Source: Actinobacteria bacterium UBA2184 (GTDB taxonomy: Bacteria; Actinomycetota; Coriobacteriia; Anaerosomatales; Anaerosomataceae). Taken from it: a stretch of 64,000 bases of DNA. Shown piece by piece: positions 59,521 to 64,000 of the stretch. Location: the NCBI GenBank assembly GCA_002328745.1, contig DCVQ01000025.1:58712-122711 (forward strand). Direction: 5' to 3'. Within the stretch, counting starts at the first letter, position 1; each line of letters begins with the position of its first letter. A model generated the notes under the pieces. That model made no database searches. It was not told the origin of the DNA and saw only the letters and a program-made list of their open reading frames with translations. The translations under genes and the position numbers were made by a program.

Positions 59521-60333
59521 TCAGGCTACGGCGAGCGCCGGGCTGGGCTCGCGGGTCGAGGGACCGGTCGAAACGGCGTCCTGGTCGGCAACCGCACGCC
59601 GCGCGTCAAGCGAGTCGAAGGCGCGGCGAAGATACGGCGCGAGCTCGTCCCGGCACGCGCCGGTTGCGCGCTCGACGGCGAATCGGAACGCAGAGAGAAT
59701 CCACTCGGAGGAGGACAGGGACCGGACCCTCACGCGGACCTCAGGCTCAAGGACGGACGCCACCGCAAGGAGTGCGTCCGACACCTCCTCTGCCACGTTG
59801 ATGAACGTGATCGACACGTTCATCTCGCCAAGCTCGAGCGCCAGTTCGTGCAGGCGATCAGTGTCCTCGATGAACAAGTCGCCGTTGGTGACAACGCGGA
59901 GCTGGGCCGTGATGTCGTCAGGCAGTCCGTCGAGGACCGACGCCAACGAGTCCAAGCAGCTGCAGATGTTGGCCGGCGAGTCCTGGGTGCCACAGGTCAT
60001 CCCGTCGACCGCGAGATGAGTGGCCCACTCGGTTGCGAACCTTCTCCGAGCGATGGTTTGGGCTTCGGTCCCGAAAGTGACGACTGCAACGCGCGAGCCG
60101 GGGACTAAGCCTACGTTGTGGAGCTCGGAGCGGGCGACGAGCCGGCCGATATCGTGCTGCGTGGCTCCACCGACAGTCGGGTTGAGCATCGAGTGCGAGG
60201 TCTGGAGCGCTACCGCGCGGAAGACGCGCTCCGCTCCGTCACGAGCCGGGCGGTGCTGTGTGCGACCCAGTGAGTCGCTGGGGTCCGCCCCCGAAGCGGA
60301 CTGGTGGTGCTGGATACAACTAGCGTCGTTCAT
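59521..60333 (-). CDS. vWA-like protein
   Basis: 270 residues. VALQTSHSML (42-50) lines up with the DxSxS metal-site motif but has Gln for Asp; SRVAVVTFGTEAQTI and LRVVTNGDLFIEDTDRLHEL match later vWA strands, and MNVSITFINVAEE follows. So a von Willebrand A fold with an altered MIDAS is probable. vWA proteins often pair with AAA+ ATPases in chaperone-like assemblies. It heads the whole minus-strand array, ATG 60333 behind GGGGAGG. Confidence 0.65.
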   Translation of the reverse strand: MNDASCIQHHQSASGADPSDSLGRTQHRPARDGAERVFRAVALQTSHSMLNPTVGGATQHDIGRLVARSELHNVGLVPGSRVAVVTFGTEAQTIARRRFATEWATHLAVDGMTCGTQDSPANICSCLDSLASVLDGLPDDITAQLRVVTNGDLFIEDTDRLHELALELGEMNVSITFINVAEEVSDALLAVASVLEPEVRVRVRSLSSSEWILSAFRFAVERATGACRDELAPYLRRAFDSLDARRAVADQDAVSTGPSTREPSPALAVA

Positions 60334-60480
60334 GACAACCTCCCCAATCGTCTACGACAGCGTCTTGTGCGCTGGAGCTGACCGGGAGGATTCACATGGA
60401 CGGCGTGTGGCTGATGTACACTTGTCAGCGGGATGGAGATAGGTGCGGCGCGTCTGCGGCCCGGTCCTGTCTTCAGCGCA

Positions 60481-60510
60481 GAAACGCAACGGTTCCAGCC
60501 GCTGCGTTTC
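60481..60510 (+). terminator. Orphan hairpin
   Basis: GAAACGCAACGG and CCGCTGCGTTTC pair with one mismatch around TTCCAG and are followed by TTGCTTCCTT. No plus-strand gene precedes it, so it may end a small RNA or be a remnant. Confidence 0.45.
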
Positions 60511-60758
60511 TTGCTTCCTTGGCCCCCCTTCCCCTCGACTCCAGCTCTTCCGGCCGCGCTCCGTCGCTCTGATGCTTGAGCCGTTTATACGGTTCGACCG
60601 TGTCTTCATCTTAGCCACTCTGGGTCGCGGGTAAACGCTAAATCTTAAAAGCCCCAAGTGTACTTCCTGAGAGTCTGTGCCGTTTCCCCTGCTCAAAGGC
60701 AATATCGTTGTAGGTAGTGTAACTGTAATTCGTCGGTGTACCTGATGACCTGCTGCTG

Positions 60759-60788
60759 TTGCAGAGCTGATGGACGGGGGCATATACT
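60759..60788 (+). promoter_or_regulatory. Promoter of recombinase-like operon
   Basis: TTGCAG (60759-60764), 18-bp spacer, TATACT (60783-60788); the start codon is about 50 bp past the expected transcription start. Confidence 0.5.
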
Positions 60789-60846
60789 CATAAAGAGCCA
60801 ACATGTATCGGCGGCTATGCCGTGCGCTTTGTATAGGAGTTGACGG

Positions 60847-62091
60847 ATGATCGTCGAGACACAGAACGGCAGTTTCATGGTGCGGCCGAGTCGCACCATG
60901 AAGAGACCGTCCCTGGGTACGTTCGCCGCGAGAGCGGCGGCGCAGCCGTTGGACCAGGCGGCCCGCGTTTGGCTTGACGCAGCCCTCACCAGCAGGCACC
61001 GCGAGCCCTTCAGCGCGTTGCTCGACAGGTGGGCAGAATGGCGTGGCCTGGTCGAGCCCAGGAGGGGCACAAAGTGCGCCGCAGCGGACGACGAGGCTGC
61101 GCTGGAGTTCGAGCACCAGCTCAGAGACGCGCACGGGTCGCAGCCGGCTGCCGAGGTTGTGCCGAAGCTGGCGAACGTCATCGCGAGCGGGCGGCCGGGC
61201 GAGAGACGACAGCGAGAAACCTACACGCGCCAGATACTCCGCATCGCTCAGGCCTGTGGCTACACCGACGTACCACGCGTCACGGCGTGCCCTCAGACTC
61301 GAACAGACCCGACAGAGGTGAGCCGGCTCCTCGCGGAGGCGGAACGCCCGCCCGGGGACAATCAGAACGAGAAGAGGCCCAAGTGGTTCCGGCTCGCTCT
61401 GTACTTGATCGCTGGCGTCGGACTCAGAGTCTCCGAGGTCTTGGCCCTACACTGGGCAGACGTTGACTTACAGAACCAGGCCCTGGCCGTGCGGCGCTGC
61501 TACGCGTCCAAGAAGCGAACTGTGGACGACAGGGTCGTCGTTGTATGGTCAATAGAAGAAGTATCTGCCTTTCAGTGTCGATCCGTACTCTACGGCAGGG
61601 CGGCTTTTGGCTTAGGACCGCACATCCATCGCCTCCTCACTGAAATCGCCGAGGAACGAGGTCTAGTGACCTCCGCAGGGGCCCAACTGCCGCCGGCTGC
61701 GCCCTACCCGATCGGAGCAGACGAAAGCAGCGAGGTGTTCCAGCGCTACTGCGAACGGCAGCTGGTGTTCACAACCAAGCACCAACCCCCAAAACCGAGT
61801 GGCACTCCGAAGAGCGCCAGGGAGGCAGCTAGATGGCATCCCCTCACTCCCAGCAAGGGGGCCCTCAACACGGCCTTCCGCAGACTGCGCGACAAGGCGG
61901 ACTCATCGCTGCAGTTGTACGCCCTGCGTTACGCCTGCGTGGATGCGTTGCGGGCCTCGATGCCCACGACCGATCCTGATGAGAATGCTGAAGCCTGGAG
62001 ACCGTTCGTCAGACAGTACCTCGGCCTCGCGAGCGCGACCGATGCGATGCGAAACATCGGCCAACTTGAGGGGATCGCGAATGAACCCTAG
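60847..62091 (+). CDS. Tyrosine-recombinase-fold protein, catalytically degenerate
   Basis: 414 residues from ATG 60847 (AGGAG). Core region GLRVSEVLALHWADVDL keeps the first catalytic arginine. The HxxR motif reads YALR (LYALRYACVDAL), the usual LGH reads LGL (YLGLASATDAM), and no nucleophilic tyrosine follows before the C-terminus at IANEP. Arm-binding-like N-terminus is present. Thus probably a non-cutting DNA-binding relative or a decayed integrase. Its 3' end overlaps a radical SAM gene by 11 bp, which argues for a role in that operon. A perfect 11-bp inverted repeat spans codons 10-19. Confidence 0.75.
   Translation: MIVETQNGSFMVRPSRTMKRPSLGTFAARAAAQPLDQAARVWLDAALTSRHREPFSALLDRWAEWRGLVEPRRGTKCAAADDEAALEFEHQLRDAHGSQPAAEVVPKLANVIASGRPGERRQRETYTRQILRIAQACGYTDVPRVTACPQTRTDPTEVSRLLAEAERPPGDNQNEKRPKWFRLALYLIAGVGLRVSEVLALHWADVDLQNQALAVRRCYASKKRTVDDRVVVVWSIEEVSAFQCRSVLYGRAAFGLGPHIHRLLTEIAEERGLVTSAGAQLPPAAPYPIGADESSEVFQRYCERQLVFTTKHQPPKPSGTPKSAREAARWHPLTPSKGALNTAFRRLRDKADSSLQLYALRYACVDALRASMPTTDPDENAEAWRPFVRQYLGLASATDAMRNIGQLEGIANEP
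60874..60902. promoter_or_regulatory. Inverted repeat in 5' end of recombinase-like gene
   Basis: TTCATGGTGCG and CGCACCATGAA are perfect 11-bp arms around GCCGAGT, inside the first 20 codons. It contains an internal ATG. Could be an operator or a translation-control hairpin. Confidence 0.45.
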
Positions 62092-63427
62092 GCCTCCTAC
62101 GCGCATCCTCCTAGTCCACCCGGGCGTATCCGATTCACCGCTCGCTCTGCCGTACGCGCCGTGGGGAGCGCTGTCTCTGGCGCAAGCTTTGCGCGGCAAC
62201 GGCCACGAAGTCACGGTACTTGACCTTGTGGGACAAGACGCTCGGAAGAGTATCCGGGAAGCGGTCGAGGACCTTGTCCCGGATGTTGTCGGCTTCACCG
62301 GCAAGATGGGGGTGGCTGCTCGACGGATGCGCGAGATGATTGACGAGCTGCGTGCCGTCCGGCCTATGACGCGCATAGCCGTCGGCGGTCCTCTCGTCTC
62401 CGCCTTCCCTGACTCGTCACTCGCGCTCTGGAAGGGCGTCGACGCGATCTTCCTCGGCGAGGCTGAGGCTTCATTTGCGCGCTGGGTCGATGAGGGGTGT
62501 GACCGCTCCGGCGTGGTCGAGGCCGAGGAATTCGATCTCGACGCCGTCGGCGTCCCGTGGCAGTGGGACCAACTCGCAACGTATGTCATGCCTGCAGGGC
62601 TGGCACCTGGTTTCACGGTCCCAACGCTACACATGAGCGGGGCGCGTGGTTGCACACGCCGCTGTAGCTTCTGCTATCTCGCCACACACCTCCCGCGGGG
62701 CGGGTTCAACCCGATCAGCGCCCAGCGCCTGCTAAGCGACCTTGGCGGAATTGCGGAAGCGACCGGTGCGCGAGGCTTCTGCTTCACCGACGACTGCCTC
62801 GTAGACGCCAGCAGGACGGGCATCGACGCCCTCAATGCAGGACTGATAGGCGCTGGCACTCCGTACGAACTTGGATGCAGCATTCAACTCAGCCTTCTGG
62901 GGGACTCTGCCCTCTTGCGGCGAATGTATGACGCCGGCTTCCGCTACCTGTACGTGGGCGCGGAATCGGCCAGCGCCGCAGTCAGGAAGCGACTCGGCAA
63001 AGACGACGCAGGAAACCGAGCGGCCGAGCTGCTCCACGGTGCGACCAACCTCGGCTACTTCGTGCAGTGCTCCGTCGGCCTCGGGTGGCCGGGCGAGACC
63101 GAGGCGGAGGCGAATACGACGCTTGAACTCGTGGAGAACGTCAACGATGTCCTCTTCGACACCTTCCGGTTCCTTCCGCTTCCGGGCACGCCCGTCTTCA
63201 GCCAGCTTGTTGACCGCGGCGAGCTGCATGTCGCGAAGGTCCAACTGCCCTTCATGGACTTCGGCGACAACGACTTGAACCTGACATCCATGGACGATGA
63301 CACGTTGAACCATGCTTGGGAGCAGCTGCTCAGGCTTAGGGATGAGCGTTACTTCGCACTGTCGCCTCAGGAGATCGCAGCGCACGCAACGGCAGGGTGC
63401 GCTACACAGGTGGCGGGCCCGCGATGA
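62081..63427 (+). CDS. B12-binding-type radical SAM enzyme
   Basis: 448 residues from ATG 62081. N-terminal Rossmann-like cobalamin-type domain (ILLVHPGVSDSPLALPYAPW, VLDLVGQDARKSIREAVEDL, VVGFTGKMGV) is followed by the radical SAM core: GARGCTRRCSFCYLATHLP with CxxxCxxC, FTDDCLVDASRTGIDALNAG and VGAESASAAVRKRLGK. The second domain strand GLGWPGETEAEANTT is typical of B12 radical SAM (BchE-like) enzymes. Methylation, cyclisation or similar on a small molecule or peptide is likely; the substrate is unknown. ATGA overlap with the next gene. Confidence 0.88.
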   Translation: MNPRPPTRILLVHPGVSDSPLALPYAPWGALSLAQALRGNGHEVTVLDLVGQDARKSIREAVEDLVPDVVGFTGKMGVAARRMREMIDELRAVRPMTRIAVGGPLVSAFPDSSLALWKGVDAIFLGEAEASFARWVDEGCDRSGVVEAEEFDLDAVGVPWQWDQLATYVMPAGLAPGFTVPTLHMSGARGCTRRCSFCYLATHLPRGGFNPISAQRLLSDLGGIAEATGARGFCFTDDCLVDASRTGIDALNAGLIGAGTPYELGCSIQLSLLGDSALLRRMYDAGFRYLYVGAESASAAVRKRLGKDDAGNRAAELLHGATNLGYFVQCSVGLGWPGETEAEANTTLELVENVNDVLFDTFRFLPLPGTPVFSQLVDRGELHVAKVQLPFMDFGDNDLNLTSMDDDTLNHAWEQLLRLRDERYFALSPQEIAAHATAGCATQVAGPR

Positions 63428-64000
63428 AGGTTCTGATCTCAGGCATGTACGCCGGACCCAACCCCTCTCCTGGGGTCAGCATCTCAGAGTGCGTGAGATC
63501 GGCGTATCCCGAGGCGCGAGTGGTGGGAATCGACTACACCGATCGCAACACCGGCCTTCACTGGAAGACCTTCGATGAGATAGAGATACAGCGCCCCTGG
63601 AATCAGATCGACGCTGATCAGTACGCCGAGTACCTGACGGCTCTCCTGGACGGAGACGCCTACTGGCTTTCCGGCTTGGATCTCGAGATATGGTGGATGG
63701 CGGAGAGGGGGCTCGACAGTGCCAAGGGCGCCCTCATCCCGTCGCTCGACGCACTTCGGGCCACAGCACGCAATAACCTGCCCGAGCTCGACCATCCACT
63801 GGGCTACGTACCTGAGAGCATCAGCATCCGGGAGAGCGACTGGGACCTGCACGCATTCCTGCGCGCCTCGGGTTGGAAGGCCTGGATGAAGGGTCCCCAC
63901 TACGACGCCCTGCCGATACGGCGCTGGTCGGACGTCGAGGAAGCACGTCGTCAGTTGACACAGCGCTGGGGTGACGTCGAGTTCTTCGTCCAGAAGCATG
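63424..64000 (+). CDS. ATP-grasp-like protein, N-terminal part
   Basis: About 192 residues before the window ends. Start MKVLISGMYAGPNPSPGVSI followed by GIDYTDRNTGLHWKTFDEIE looks like a pre-ATP-grasp domain as in carboxylate-amine ligases; LPIRRWSDVEEARRQLTQRW leads into where the ATP-grasp would follow. The catalytic part is outside the window, so the assignment is provisional. ATGA overlap with the radical SAM gene indicates one operon. Confidence 0.6.
   Translation, partial: MKVLISGMYAGPNPSPGVSISECVRSAYPEARVVGIDYTDRNTGLHWKTFDEIEIQRPWNQIDADQYAEYLTALLDGDAYWLSGLDLEIWWMAERGLDSAKGALIPSLDALRATARNNLPELDHPLGYVPESISIRESDWDLHAFLRASGWKAWMKGPHYDALPIRRWSDVEEARRQLTQRWGDVEFFVQKH

Larger units (their letters stand above)
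60334..60846. other. Divergent intergenic region
   Basis: 513 bp between the conjugation array and the recombinase-like gene. Contents: a 12-bp hairpin with one mismatch at 60481-60510 followed by TTGCTTCCTT, an AT-rich stretch around 60630-60660, and a plausible plus-strand promoter at 60759-60788. The promoter of the long minus-strand array must lie near 60340-60450 but shows no clear consensus. Confidence 0.5.

Noticed and set aside
43285..60333. Classification as Pup-proteasome, CBASS or Bil system
   Set aside because: No Pup, PafA, proteasome or CD-NTase gene is present. The extra RING, radical SAM, AAA+ and M50 genes and the Ub-like/E2 fusion do not fit the four-gene Bil layout.
60352..61134. 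260-residue minus-strand open frame upstream of the conjugation array
   Set aside because: Overlaps the recombinase-like gene antisense and the array promoter region; no family features.

Overview
The window is a 64 kb stretch of GC-rich bacterial chromosome with strong AGGAGG-type ribosome binding sites, many GTG starts and short or 4-bp gene overlaps. A soluble NAD(P)-linked [NiFe] hydrogenase, a predicted dodecaheme membrane cytochrome, ferredoxin-dependent P-loop ATPases and a tungsten-type aldehyde oxidoreductase point to an anaerobic, metal- or hydrogen-respiring organism. Gene style and content fit a deep actinobacterial lineage such as Coriobacteriia/Anaerosomatales. That placement is inference, not proof.

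Left part (1-31.2 kb, core-like). Arsenite efflux (acr3-arsR), a cold-shock protein, an acyl-CoA ligase with a cupin regulator, an SDR dehydrogenase, citrate synthase and a PatB-type lyase come first. A PadR-controlled operon follows, with two NifX-like proteins and two ferredoxin-fused MinD/Mrp ATPases. Next are tRNA-Asp, a MacB-like exporter divergent from a TetR regulator, a glycosyltransferase, a CDF transporter, the dodecaheme cytochrome, tRNA-Val, a complete group 3b hydrogenase operon (hydB-hydG-hydD-hydA-protease), and a histidine kinase fused by overlap to a periplasmic binding lipoprotein.

Middle part (31.3-43.2 kb, accessory). Three near-identical 142-bp repeats and a partial fourth cut this region into three cargo blocks. 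Each full repeat starts with a tRNA 3' end and continues with six phased 10-bp half-sites, so they look like attachment sites of tandemly accreted integrative elements. Block 1 holds a Fic AMPylase. Block 2 holds an aldehyde oxidoreductase/Fe-S/cytochrome b operon, an SDR enzyme and a divergent regulator built on a catalytically dead Fic fold. Block 3 holds an S1-domain protein and a radical-SAM peptide-modification pair with a 31-residue precursor too short for ordinary gene calling.

Right part (43.3-60.3 kb). About twenty minus-strand genes read from 60.3 kb to 43.3 kb and form what looks like one bacterial ubiquitin-like conjugation system. It encodes an E1-like ThiF protein, a JAMM deubiquitinase-type protease, a ubiquitin-like/E2 fusion protein, a second free ubiquitin-like protein, and two membrane-anchored RING-H2 proteins (E3 candidates). 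It also has a NrdG-like radical SAM enzyme, a helical-repeat protein, a Ycf46/Cdc48-like AAA+ ATPase, a ClpA-like double AAA+ ATPase, an M50 membrane protease, a vWA-like protein, a NYN nuclease and small zinc-ribbon and charged proteins. The free ubiquitin-like gene arose from a visible 398-bp tandem duplication. This is the most interesting system in the window.

Right edge (60.8-64 kb). A tyrosine-recombinase-fold protein lacking the nucleophile, a B12-type radical SAM enzyme and the start of an ATP-grasp-like protein are translationally coupled on the plus strand. They look like the beginning of another biosynthetic cluster that runs out of the window.
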